Shown: in pieces, positions 17,192 to 26,427 of the stretch
Layout of the letters: the number at the start of each line of letters is the position of its first letter
How positions within the stretch are numbered: position 1 is the first letter of the stretch
Source of the DNA: Methanocorpusculum vombati
GTDB lineage: Archaea; Halobacteriota; Methanomicrobia; Methanomicrobiales; Methanocorpusculaceae
Direction of reading: 5' to 3'
Assembly (NCBI RefSeq): GCF_026891935.1
Contig: NZ_JAPTGC010000002.1
Coordinates: 124,001-188,000, forward strand
DNA: 64,000 nt
The notes under the pieces: model-generated
What the model was told of the DNA's origin: nothing
Database searches by the model: none
The model's input: the letters and a program-made list of their open reading frames with translations, nothing else
Made by a program: the position numbers and the translations under genes

Positions 17192-19921
17192 ATGCGTTTA
17201 CGTAAGTACGGGGCATTCTGCCCCAAAGATGATGCAGCGAAGCTGCGGCGGCATGGTGTGGTGCTGCTTGCGGCTCTGCTGCTTGTGTGTACGCTGATGG
17301 CCGGGGCTGTCAGTGCGGATAATGTCGCCAAGATTGGTAATACTGAGTATGCGACGCTTGCAGCTGCTTTTGCGGCGGCATCCGGTACTCAAGGACAGCC
17401 AACAACAATCTCTCTCCTTTGCAATGTAGATGGTCCTGGAGTGCAGGTCATGACGGGAAATTATACCATTCTTGATCTCAGTGGCTATACTTATAACATC
17501 ACAAACCCCACAGTCGGATCATCGGGGACAGAAACAAATGCTTTTCAGTTGCTGAAAGGGAGTAATATTACCCTCGCAAATGGTACAATTACTTCGAAGA
17601 CAGCAAAGATTCTTATTCAGAATTATTGTAACCTGACTCTAGACAATGTAACACTTGATGGACAGTCCTTAAATACAACACCAGGAAAGGATAAGAAGCC
17701 TGTAACTCCCTACACCTTATCCAACAACAATGGCAATGTCGTGTACAAAAACGGCACAAAGATTATAGCACATCAAAACGGTGTAGCATTTGATGTTTAT
17801 TATTGGCCAGATGAAGGATATAATTACGTTTCAGTTAAAATTGAGACGGACGACGTAATTATTGATGGGTGTGTTGAGTTGTCAAGAGGTGGAGGGAGTA
17901 TTAACAACTTCATACAGTCTGCAACCCTATTTGTTCCAGTAAATTATAATGGACTGAAGACCATTCTTACTCCATCTGGAAATGATCCAGCCAGTTACAA
18001 CTGGAAACCGGTTGGAAATCAGATGCAACTGGTTTACCTACCGGCTGCCCAGATAGGAGATACAAAGTATGATACCCTTACAGCAGCTTTTGAAGCGGTA
18101 GCGGATAATGATCAAAAAACAATCACTCTCCTCCGTGATGCAAGCGGGGATGGAGTTGTGATTAAAGGAAACAAGAAAATTATTCTTGATCTCTCCGGAT
18201 ACACCTATAATGTAAATGGAGAAACAGTTGGTTCTCTTGGTACAGAAACAAATGGATTCCAACTGAAAAAAGGGAATGAGATTCTCTTTAAGAATGGTAA
18301 GATTACATCAGACAAGGCTATCATTCTCATTCAAAATTATGCAAATCTGACGCTGGAAAATGTAGTGCTTGATGGCTCTCAGCTTAAAGGAACTAAGCAG
18401 TACACCTCATCCAACAACAATGGCAATGTCATGTACAAGAGTGGTACGAAGATTATTGCGCCTCAGAATGGTGTAGCATTCGATGTCTATTACTGGCCAA
18501 GTAACTCATACACTGATGGAGTCTCCGTGACCATTGCAGATGCCAATGTGGTGATTGAGGGTCTGGTAGAATTTACGTGTGATAACACGGAAAAGGATCA
18601 TGCGAGCAAGGCAAAGCTCATCGTACCGCAGGACTATAATGCACTTACTCTCGGAGATGTTTGTTCCACGCACTTCCCGTACTATTGCTGGGAAGCATAC
18701 GGAACAAACCAGAAAATACTGACACACTGCGAACCGGTAGTACCGAAACCACCAGTTGCTGAACCAACGAAGAACGATAACGGCAGTGTCACGATTATAC
18801 CGGCAGGTACGGACACCATCAACGTCGATGTGAATGCTAAGACAGCCACCACCAAAAATGAGAGCAGCGGCATTACGATAACGATAGTCTTTAACGACAT
18901 AGCAGCATCCTCAGGAACCGGTTCAGTCACCGGTAACGTCAGCAAGGTGGACGTCGGCTACAATGAAACACCCGCCGCCGCCCCTCCCTCAGCCTCAGTA
19001 CCGGATGTCCCCGTCCCGGGCACGGTCTCCGTCACACTGAATCTGACGCTGAACAACGTAACTACAAAGCTTCCTCAGATCAACACGACCTTTAACGCCA
19101 CCGTCGCAGACAAAGTCAAGACGGAAAATCCCGGCTTCCACCCGGTTGCCATGATCACCGCAGAAACCAATGTAGCCGAAATCAATGCCAACATTACCAC
19201 GAGCGGGGACGGAGGCATTAAAATCGTCTTCACCGTCCCGAAAGCATGGGTTGACTCCATGGGTGGTCCAAATGGCGGCAGAATATGGAGTTTCCATGCT
19301 GACGTTGATGGTGTTGCCCTGCGTCAGATCAGCAGCGGAAATATTCATCTGAAAGGTGAATTCTACGAAATTACCGTGTACGGAACTTCCTTCTCCAGTC
19401 ACGGTATTGTAGGAAAAGTAGCATCCGCACCCGCACCTCAGCCGCCGCAGCCGGTTTACAGTTCCGGTGACGGCAACATGAACAACGCCTTCCGCGTCCT
19501 CTTCGACACGAAAGGAGGCAGCTTCATCAGCCCCTCAACCGGCCTCTCCTACGGCGACAAGATCAGTCAGCCGCCCGCACCAACCAAGGACGGCTACACC
19601 TTCGGCGGCTGGTACAAAGACAGCGCATGCACGCAAAGCTGGAACTTCAGTGACAGCATTCCGGGCGACATGACCCTCTACGCAAAGTGGACGACCTCAT
19701 CCGGAAGCCAGACCACCACCACCCCGGCAGCAACCGCACAGCAGACGACAAAGGCAACCCCGGCGGCCACCCAGTCCCAGACTGCGGCAGCCGCCACCGC
19801 AGCCCCGGTTACCACAACTGCCGCAGGAGTCTCACCGACCCTGACCAAGGCACCCGCACCGGTCTGCGGAATGCTTCTTGGCCTCTTCGCTGCGGGCGTT
19901 CTCCTCCGGCGGAAAAACTAA
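17192..19921 (+). CDS. Large secreted surface protein with two internal repeats and InlB-like repeat
   Basis: A 909-residue exported protein. A signal segment LLAALLLVCTLMAGAVSA ends near residue 42. Two homologous modules follow (about 45-270 and 285-505); each starts IG(N/D)T(E/K)Y.TL.AAF and contains ILDLSGYTYN, a FQL.KG step and a SSNNNGNV.YK.GTKIIA segment, suggesting a beta-helix adhesin fold. About 610-750 resembles the PGF-pre-PGF type domain, and about 770-830 is a Listeria-Bacteroides (Flg_new) repeat with GYTFGGWYKDSACTQ and LYAKWT. A Ser/Thr/Ala-rich linker leads to a C-terminal hydrophobic helix and RRKN tail, a likely membrane anchor or sorting signal. The repeat modules are clearly more AT-rich than the C-terminal part. 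Strong ribosome binding site upstream. Confidence 0.82.
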   Translation: MRLRKYGAFCPKDDAAKLRRHGVVLLAALLLVCTLMAGAVSADNVAKIGNTEYATLAAAFAAASGTQGQPTTISLLCNVDGPGVQVMTGNYTILDLSGYTYNITNPTVGSSGTETNAFQLLKGSNITLANGTITSKTAKILIQNYCNLTLDNVTLDGQSLNTTPGKDKKPVTPYTLSNNNGNVVYKNGTKIIAHQNGVAFDVYYWPDEGYNYVSVKIETDDVIIDGCVELSRGGGSINNFIQSATLFVPVNYNGLKTILTPSGNDPASYNWKPVGNQMQLVYLPAAQIGDTKYDTLTAAFEAVADNDQKTITLLRDASGDGVVIKGNKKIILDLSGYTYNVNGETVGSLGTETNGFQLKKGNEILFKNGKITSDKAIILIQNYANLTLENVVLDGSQLKGTKQYTSSNNNGNVMYKSGTKIIAPQNGVAFDVYYWPSNSYTDGVSVTIADANVVIEGLVEFTCDNTEKDHASKAKLIVPQDYNALTLGDVCSTHFPYYCWEAYGTNQKILTHCEPVVPKPPVAEPTKNDNGSVTIIPAGTDTINVDVNAKTATTKNESSGITITIVFNDIAASSGTGSVTGNVSKVDVGYNETPAAAPPSASVPDVPVPGTVSVTLNLTLNNVTTKLPQINTTFNATVADKVKTENPGFHPVAMITAETNVAEINANITTSGDGGIKIVFTVPKAWVDSMGGPNGGRIWSFHADVDGVALRQISSGNIHLKGEFYEITVYGTSFSSHGIVGKVASAPAPQPPQPVYSSGDGNMNNAFRVLFDTKGGSFISPSTGLSYGDKISQPPAPTKDGYTFGGWYKDSACTQSWNFSDSIPGDMTLYAKWTTSSGSQTTTTPAATAQQTTKATPAATQSQTAAAATAAPVTTTAAGVSPTLTKAPAPVCGMLLGLFAAGVLLRRKN

Positions 19922-19984
19922 CGGGAACCCATCTCCCGTACACCTTTTTTTCAAACAGAAAACACACGGCACTGCCCGGTGATA

Positions 19985-20118
19985 CCATGAAAGTACTTTA
20001 GTAGGTTTTTTTTCCGGAAACTGTTGCCTGATGAATGGACGGGATGAGAAGAACCACCCACTCATCACTTACTCACCTACAATTTTTCAGAAAAAAACCT
20101 ACTAAAGTACTTTCGTGG
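19985..20118. repeat. Intergenic inverted repeat (element B), related to element A
   Basis: Arms 19985-20014 and 20090-20118 are reverse complements over about 29 bases with one mismatch and one base indel, each containing AAAGTACTTTAGTAGG or its complement. The 75-base centre and right arm share with element A (11657-11715) the order CCCACTCAYCACT, CACC-ACA, CAGAAAAA and AAAGTACTT-CGT. It sits between the surface protein and the defence-like gene. It may be a miniature mobile element or its remnant. Confidence 0.6.
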
Positions 20119-20189
20119 CATAACACCCCCAAAACTTAGTTACCTCTGTCACACTAATAATAGCATATAGATACCGGGGATCTACTTGC

Positions 20190-23100
20190 ATGAAAACGGG
20201 CGAAACCACCTCTGAACTCAACACCTTACGTTCGCGTCTTCTCGATCTCACACTGCGCAACAATCTCCTCAACTATAAACCCTCCAATACCCGCAGTATT
20301 GAGATCAGCGGGGAACTCCCCGCCGCAGTGTATCACACGCTGGTCATCAGCGAAAAGGGAATGAAATTTTATCCGGCCGGCAAAAAAACCGACGCACCTG
20401 CCGAAGAAAAACATCTCTGGAAATACCCTGCCTTTGCAAAACCTACCGCAAAACAGCAGGACCTCATCCTCAATACACCCTACGACGACATCAGTCTCCG
20501 CCAGCGGCTGTACGCACTCTCCAACAAATCCCGCACTGTCTTTGAAGAACAGGGCTACCCTGTCCTCTACCTCGCACTCGGATTTGTCAGCTGGGCCGAA
20601 GCCGAACACCCCGACAAACTCTACAAAGCCCCGCTCCTCCTCATCCCCGTCGAACTCGTCCGCCAGAAAGTCAAAGACAACTACGTCCTCAAATGGACCG
20701 GCGACGACCCCGTAACCTCCCTCTCCCTCTCGGCAAAACTTGCCGAACAGGGAATCACCATCCCCGACTTCATCATGCCCGAAACCGCCGACGGCCTCAC
20801 CGAATACGCCGCAGCAGTCGACGCCGCCGTCCGCGGAAAAGGATGGGAATACTGCCCGGACATGGCACTTGACCTCTTCAGCTTCCGCAAATTTGTCATG
20901 TTCAAAGACCTCGACCCCGAATCCTGGGACGAAAACTTCTCGCCGGAAACGCACCCCCTCATCGCCGGACTCTTCCATCCCGGATCATCCCCCGCCGCCG
21001 AAGCAGGCGAAACCTTCCCGGAACATGAAATCGATCTCCGGCTGCCGTCCGAGAAATCCTACAACATCATGGACGCCGACTCCTCACAGATCGCCGTCAT
21101 CGAAGAAGCAAAATCCGGCAAAAACCTCGTCGTCGAAGGGCCGCCCGGCACCGGCAAATCACAGACCATCGCCAACATGATCGCAGAGATGCTCGTCGCC
21201 GGAAAGACCGTTCTCTTCGTCTCCGAAAAAATGGCCGCACTCGAAGTCGTCAAACGGCGTCTCGACACCGCCGGTCTCTCCCGCTTCTGTCTGGAACTCC
21301 ACAGCCAGAAAGCAAAAAAGGGCGAAGTCATCCGCGAACTCGAACGAAGCATCCAGCACTCCGGAAGTTCCGCCGCATCACCCGACAGCCTGCACCTGCA
21401 GATCGACTCACTCCGCGGAGAACTTGACGGCTACTGCCGCGAACTCGCCGCCCCCATCGGTGACTGCGCCTTCACCCCGTATGACCTCTTCGGCATTCGC
21501 GAACAGTACCGCTATGAATTCGAAGACAGCCCCGCAGGACCGGGACGCAGAATCCCGCGTGTCATCATCCCGGCCGCAAAAGAGATCACCCCGGACCAGT
21601 ACAAAGACGCAATCGCCGCCCTCCATGACATCGAAGCCCTGCTCCCCTCGCTCATGCCGACCGGCCGCTCCCTCACCCGGCACCCGTGGGCCGGCTGCGT
21701 ACCGGGTCTCGTCCTCCCGCAGGACCGCGACGAAATCCTCGAACTGGTCGAAAACTACCGCATAGCAATCGAAAAACTGCTCTCCGCCATGCGGCGGCTC
21801 TCCGAACTCACCGGAGTACCCGTTCCCCGCGAAGAGACCGGCGTCTCCCGCATGGTCGAGTCCTGCCGCCTGCTTACCAGCGACTTCGCCGCAGACGCCG
21901 GAGCGCTCACCAACCCCCTCTGGGACAAAGAAACCGAAGTCGCCCGGCTGATCTCCGGCATGCAGAAACTTGCCGATCACCGCACCCGCATCCTTGCCTC
22001 CTTCACCCCGGAAATACTCTCGCGCAACCCGAACCGGCTCTACTCCGCATTCCGCGAAGTCTCCGGAAAAGGCACGATTGCAAAAATATTCTCCTCCGCC
22101 TACAAAGAAACCAAAGCAGAAATCTCCTCCTACTACCGCGGCGCAGTCCCGCCCGACGCCCAGATTCTTACCGACCTGCTGGACGCCCGTGACTACCTCA
22201 CCGAACGCGACGCATGGGCACAGGACGAACCGCTCTATGCCTCCGCGTTTGCGCCGGTCTGGAACGGCGAAGAAACCGATCCCGCCGCGCTCGCAAGGTA
22301 CGCCGAATGGATATCCGCCATCCGGCTCATGATAAAGGAAGGCCTTGCAACCTCGCGCACGCTGGAACTTCTCGGTACGGGTGCCATCACCACGACTACA
22401 GTCGTCCCGCTCTTCGCCGAAGTCGAAGCAGCAGGCATCGCCCACAGTGAAGCCCGCGCAAAACTCTTCGCCCGCATCGGCATCTCCGAGATGGAAGACC
22501 CGACCTTTGCCGAACAGCGCAAACGCTGCGACCTCTGGTCCTCGGACATCGACGGCGTTGTGCTCTGGAGCAAACTTCTCGCCTACACCGACGCGCTCGG
22601 CAAAACCGTTGCCGCCCCGCTGCTGGAACTCCTCTTCGCCGACAAACTCGCCCCCGGCGAACTCGTCCCGGCCTTCCTTACCGGCTATGCCGACTCCCTG
22701 CTCCGGGAAGCAATCGCCGAGCGTCCGCTCCTTGCACGCTTCTCCCAGATTCCGCACGAACAAAAAATTGCGGCCTTCGCCTCCTGCGACCGCAGCGCCA
22801 TTGCGGAGAACTGCAAACGCATCGCAAAAATCCTCGACGAAAAAATTCCGGAACTCTACACAGGAGCCTCCCGCGACTCCGAGATGGGTGTTCTCACCGG
22901 CGAGTTCAACCGCAAACGCGGTCACATGTCCATTCGCATGCTCATGAGCAAAGCGGGATGGCTGATTCAGCAGATCAAACCCTGCTTCATGATGAGTCCC
23001 CTTTCCGTTGCCCAGTACCTCGATCCCCGTTCCGTGCAGTTTGATGTCATCATCTTTGACGAAGCAAGTCAGGTCAGGCCGGAGGACGCACTCGGCGCAC

Positions 23101-24932
23101 TCATGCGCGGACGTCAGCTGGTGGTCATGGGTGATTCACGCCAGCTTCCACCGACCACCTTCTTCGACCAGATCGCAGCCTCCGATGAAGAGGATGAGGC
23201 TGAGTCGGTCGCAAGCATCACCGACATGGAAAGCCTGCTCAACGTCTGCAAGCAGTCCTACGAAACAAAACGTCTGCGCTGGCACTACCGCTCGCGGCAT
23301 GAATCCCTGATCGCCGTATCCAATCAGGAGTTCTATGACGGCAACCTCATGGTCTTCCCTTCGCCCATGCACGAGACGCCCGACCTTGGTCTCTCCTTCG
23401 TCCACCTGCCCGATACCGTGTACGAGCGCGGGAAGGCAGGGGTCAACCGCGGCGAGGCGCAGGCCGTGGCCGCGGCGGTCATTGAGTATTACCGCAGGTT
23501 CCCGGACAAGACGCTTGGTGTCGCCACCTTCTCGACCCGTCAGCAGGAAGCAATCCGTCACGAGGTTGAACTTCTGCTGCGCGACAACCCGGACGTTGAG
23601 TCTCTGATGCGGCCGGAGAACGGGGAGAACTTCTTTGTCAAGAATCTGGAAACCGTGCAGGGTGATGAACGCGATACGATGCTCATCAGTATCGGGTACG
23701 GGTTTGACGAGAACCACAAACTCAGCAAGAACTTCGGTCCCTTAAATCAGGACGGCGGCGAGCGGCGGCTGAACGTTTTAATCACCCGTGCACGCGAACG
23801 CTGTGTGGTCTTTGCCAACTTCCGGGGATCTGATCTCGCAATCGAACCGGGATCGGCGTCCGGTATCTCCGCACTTGCCACCTTCCTGACCTATGCCGCG
23901 GACCGCAGCGCGCCTCTTGAGGCAGGCGGGGATGCGCCCGACGACGTGGCAGGACTGTTCGGTGACACCATCGCGCGGCTGCTGGAGGACAACGGCTACA
24001 CGGTTGCGAAGAATGTCGGGTGTGCCGGATTCCGGATCGATATTGCCGTGGAAAACCCCAAAGAACCGGGAGTGTATCTTGCGGGAATTCTCTGCGACGG
24101 CCCGTACTACTGGTCGTCCGGGGTTGCCCGCGATCGGGACCGGCTCCGGGCACAGGTTCTTGAAGGACTCGGCTGGAACCTCATCCGCATCTGGGCGACC
24201 GAGTGGTACCAGCACCCCGCTTCCTGCACCAAAACGCTGCTTGACGCTGTGGAGACTGCAAAGAAAGCCCCGAAGAAAAAACCTGCAAAAGCAAAACCCG
24301 CGCCAAAGACATCCACAAAGAAACCGGCGGCAGAAAAATCCGCGGAAAAACCATCCGCCGCCGCAACCAATGCCGCACCAGTTTCTGCCGCGGTCAGTCT
24401 CCGGCTTGAGCCCTACGTCTGCTGTGAGGAGTGTTCCCTTGGCAGTTACCATCAGTTCGCCTCGGTTCCTGACTCCGTTCTCGGTACGGCAATCGTGCAG
24501 ATAGTCGCAGTCGAAGGTCCGGTCTCCGCCTCCGTTCTCGCGGCACGTATCAAAGAACTTGGCCGTGTGCCCCGCATGACCGCAGCCGTCCGTGACCGTA
24601 TCGCCTCGGTTACCTCCGCAGAGGTTGCCGAAGGACGGCTTTCCTCTGACGAAGAGGGATTCCTGACCGTTCCCGAATGCGTCATCACTCCGCGGGAACG
24701 GCCTGCCAAATGGTCTCCCGCGGATGTATCCCTTGCCGAGATTGCCGCAGCAGCCGTTTTTGTTCTGGAAAAACAGTTCTCCACCCCAAGAGACGATCTG
24801 ATCCGCCAGACAGCTCTTGTTCTCGGATTCAAGGCAACGGCGCAGGTCCGCGACCGCATCGCATCCGGCATTGATGCCGCGGTTGCCGACGGCCGGATTC
24901 TTCCGGACGGCAATCTCTGCAAAGCTGCCTGA
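20190..24932 (+). CDS. DUF4011 / SF1 helicase / Vsr-like nuclease / DUF3320 protein, likely anti-phage
   Basis: A 1580-residue multidomain protein. Domains in order: DUF4011-like N-terminus (about 1-190, starting LNTLRSRLLDLTLRNNLLNYK); superfamily 1 helicase with Walker A GPPGTGKSQT near residue 317, a long insertion, Walker B FDEASQ near 957 and downstream motifs RLRWHYRSRHESLI, VQGDERDT and LNVLITRARER; a restriction-endonuclease/Vsr-like domain (about 1260-1360, with GFRIDIAV, then WNLIRIWATEW); a Lys/Ala/Pro-rich linker; and two DUF3320-like helical repeats (about 1435-1480 and 1530-1575), each with VRDRIAS. This architecture has been linked to single-gene anti-phage defence (Hhe-like systems) in the literature; the link here is by architecture only. 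No partner gene is next to it. Codon usage looks native. Confidence 0.8.
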   Translation: MKTGETTSELNTLRSRLLDLTLRNNLLNYKPSNTRSIEISGELPAAVYHTLVISEKGMKFYPAGKKTDAPAEEKHLWKYPAFAKPTAKQQDLILNTPYDDISLRQRLYALSNKSRTVFEEQGYPVLYLALGFVSWAEAEHPDKLYKAPLLLIPVELVRQKVKDNYVLKWTGDDPVTSLSLSAKLAEQGITIPDFIMPETADGLTEYAAAVDAAVRGKGWEYCPDMALDLFSFRKFVMFKDLDPESWDENFSPETHPLIAGLFHPGSSPAAEAGETFPEHEIDLRLPSEKSYNIMDADSSQIAVIEEAKSGKNLVVEGPPGTGKSQTIANMIAEMLVAGKTVLFVSEKMAALEVVKRRLDTAGLSRFCLELHSQKAKKGEVIRELERSIQHSGSSAASPDSLHLQIDSLRGELDGYCRELAAPIGDCAFTPYDLFGIREQYRYEFEDSPAGPGRRIPRVIIPAAKEITPDQYKDAIAALHDIEALLPSLMPTGRSLTRHPWAGCVPGLVLPQDRDEILELVENYRIAIEKLLSAMRRLSELTGVPVPREETGVSRMVESCRLLTSDFAADAGALTNPLWDKETEVARLISGMQKLADHRTRILASFTPEILSRNPNRLYSAFREVSGKGTIAKIFSSAYKETKAEISSYYRGAVPPDAQILTDLLDARDYLTERDAWAQDEPLYASAFAPVWNGEETDPAALARYAEWISAIRLMIKEGLATSRTLELLGTGAITTTTVVPLFAEVEAAGIAHSEARAKLFARIGISEMEDPTFAEQRKRCDLWSSDIDGVVLWSKLLAYTDALGKTVAAPLLELLFADKLAPGELVPAFLTGYADSLLREAIAERPLLARFSQIPHEQKIAAFASCDRSAIAENCKRIAKILDEKIPELYTGASRDSEMGVLTGEFNRKRGHMSIRMLMSKAGWLIQQIKPCFMMSPLSVAQYLDPRSVQFDVIIFDEASQVRPEDALGALMRGRQLVVMGDSRQLPPTTFFDQIAASDEEDEAESVASITDMESLLNVCKQSYETKRLRWHYRSRHESLIAVSNQEFYDGNLMVFPSPMHETPDLGLSFVHLPDTVYERGKAGVNRGEAQAVAAAVIEYYRRFPDKTLGVATFSTRQQEAIRHEVELLLRDNPDVESLMRPENGENFFVKNLETVQGDERDTMLISIGYGFDENHKLSKNFGPLNQDGGERRLNVLITRARERCVVFANFRGSDLAIEPGSASGISALATFLTYAADRSAPLEAGGDAPDDVAGLFGDTIARLLEDNGYTVAKNVGCAGFRIDIAVENPKEPGVYLAGILCDGPYYWSSGVARDRDRLRAQVLEGLGWNLIRIWATEWYQHPASCTKTLLDAVETAKKAPKKKPAKAKPAPKTSTKKPAAEKSAEKPSAAATNAAPVSAAVSLRLEPYVCCEECSLGSYHQFASVPDSVLGTAIVQIVAVEGPVSASVLAARIKELGRVPRMTAAVRDRIASVTSAEVAEGRLSSDEEGFLTVPECVITPRERPAKWSPADVSLAEIAAAAVFVLEKQFSTPRDDLIRQTALVLGFKATAQVRDRIASGIDAAVADGRILPDGNLCKAA

Positions 24933-25001
24933 AGAGGGTCATCCCTACACTTTTTTCTGATACCGCGTCACAGTATATACTACTTCTTTCGGGGCCGTCC
25001 C

Positions 25002-25688
25002 ATGTCCGAGGCATTATCCGCAGTAATCACATCCGCACCCTACCTTCTGGAAGGAATGGGCGTAACCCTTGCACTGGTAGCAATCTCGCTCCTGATCGGG
25101 TTCCTCTGCGGGATTGCCCTTACGCTCGGACAGGTGTACGGCCCGCGGTTCGTCAAACGTCTGGTAGATGTGTACGTCTGGTTCTTCCGCGGACTGCCGA
25201 ATATCGTTCTTCTGTTTCTGTTCTACTTCGCCCTCTTCCCGATGACCGGTTTTGACGTCCCGGCATTTGCGGTTGCGGTTGTCGTGCTCGGTCTCAGGAG
25301 TGCTGCATACCAGTCCCAGATCTTCCGCGGCGCCATTGAGTCCATCGCCGACGGCCAGATGCTTGCCGCACGTTCGCTCGGCATGACCAGATGGCAGAGC
25401 ATCAGAACCGTGATCCTTCCTCAGGCTCTGCGGCTTTCCCTGCCCGGCTGGTCGAACGAGTACCCGGTTCTCCTGACGGATTCAGCCGTTGCCTATGTGA
25501 TCGGCGTTGCAGAACTTCTTACCCGGACCGCACAGGTCATCAGTAAAACCGGGGAACCAATGGTGTTGTATCTTACCTGTGCGGTTATCTTCATCCTCCT
25601 CAACTACGGCGGCATGATGGTTATTCAGCGGGTGGAAAAGAAAGTCCGGATCCCCGGATTCGGCAATAATGAGGTGACAGAAACATGA
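25002..25688 (+). CDS. Polar amino acid ABC transporter permease
   Basis: A 228-residue inner-membrane permease of the HisM/GlnP family with about five hydrophobic segments. The first helix region LEGMGVTLALVAISLLIGF, the YVWFFRGLPNIVLLFLFYF segment and the coupling EAA loop ADGQMLAARSLGMTRWQSIRTVILPQALR are diagnostic. It overlaps the ATPase gene by four bases. Together with the second permease it would form a heterodimeric channel. The periplasmic-type substrate-binding protein is missing from this cluster. Confidence 0.9.
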   Translation: MSEALSAVITSAPYLLEGMGVTLALVAISLLIGFLCGIALTLGQVYGPRFVKRLVDVYVWFFRGLPNIVLLFLFYFALFPMTGFDVPAFAVAVVVLGLRSAAYQSQIFRGAIESIADGQMLAARSLGMTRWQSIRTVILPQALRLSLPGWSNEYPVLLTDSAVAYVIGVAELLTRTAQVISKTGEPMVLYLTCAVIFILLNYGGMMVIQRVEKKVRIPGFGNNEVTET

Positions 25689-26425
25689 GTGACACTCCTA
25701 TTCTCCGGGTCGAGAACCTTTCCAAAGCCTACGGCGATCTGGAGGTTCTCCGGTCGGTATCGTTTGATGTCTATAAAGGCGAGACCAAGGCGTTCATCGG
25801 CCCGTCCGGAACCGGAAAGAGTACGCTTCTGCGCTGTATCAACCAGCTGACCGTCCCCGACGACGGTCATGTATACCTCAATGGTGAGGAGATCACCCAC
25901 TCCGGTTCAAAGATCAACGAGTACCGGCAGAAGATGGGCATGGTCTTTCAGAACTTCAATCTGTTTGATCACCTGACCGCCGTCCGCAATGTGGAGATAG
26001 CACTGCTCAAAGTCAAAAAGATGGACAAGGCTGCGGCACGCAAAAAAGCCATGTTCGAGCTTGAGCGCGTCGGCATGGCCGACCGCGCCGACTACTATCC
26101 GGCCCAGCTTTCCGGCGGTCAGGCGCAGCGGGTGTCCATTGCCCGGGCACTTGCCATGGACCCGGATGTCATGCTGTTTGATGAACCGACCTCGGCCCTC
26201 GATCCGGAACTGAAGCGTGAGGTGCTTGAGGTCATGCGAAAACTTGCCGCTGACGGTATGACGATGCTGATCGTAACGCATGAGATGCACTTTGCCACCT
26301 CGTTTGCCAGTGAGATCCTGTTTATGGAGAAGGGCGAGATTGTGGAGCGCGGCAGTCCTGCCGATATTCCGACCAGCCCGTCATTTGAACGCACCCGTGC
26401 CTTTATGGGAACCTACGAAGAGTAG
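25685..26425 (+). CDS. Polar amino acid ABC transporter ATPase
   Basis: A 246-residue GlnQ/HisP-type ATPase. It shows Walker A GPSGTGKST, the Q-loop in MVFQNFNLFDHLTAVRN, signature LSGGQAQRVSIARALA, Walker B VMLFDEPTSALDPEL and the H-loop IVTHEMHFA. It powers import through the two permeases encoded on either side; it overlaps the first by four bases and ends two bases before the second. Substrate class (amino acid) is inferred from family membership. Confidence 0.93.
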   Translation: MSDTPILRVENLSKAYGDLEVLRSVSFDVYKGETKAFIGPSGTGKSTLLRCINQLTVPDDGHVYLNGEEITHSGSKINEYRQKMGMVFQNFNLFDHLTAVRNVEIALLKVKKMDKAAARKKAMFELERVGMADRADYYPAQLSGGQAQRVSIARALAMDPDVMLFDEPTSALDPELKREVLEVMRKLAADGMTMLIVTHEMHFATSFASEILFMEKGEIVERGSPADIPTSPSFERTRAFMGTYEE

Positions 26426-26427
26426 TC

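Noticed and set aside
21408-22925. 505-codon open frame antisense to the defence-like gene
   Set aside because: Gly/Glu/Val-rich shadow with no motif; the plus-strand helicase protein is continuous through it.
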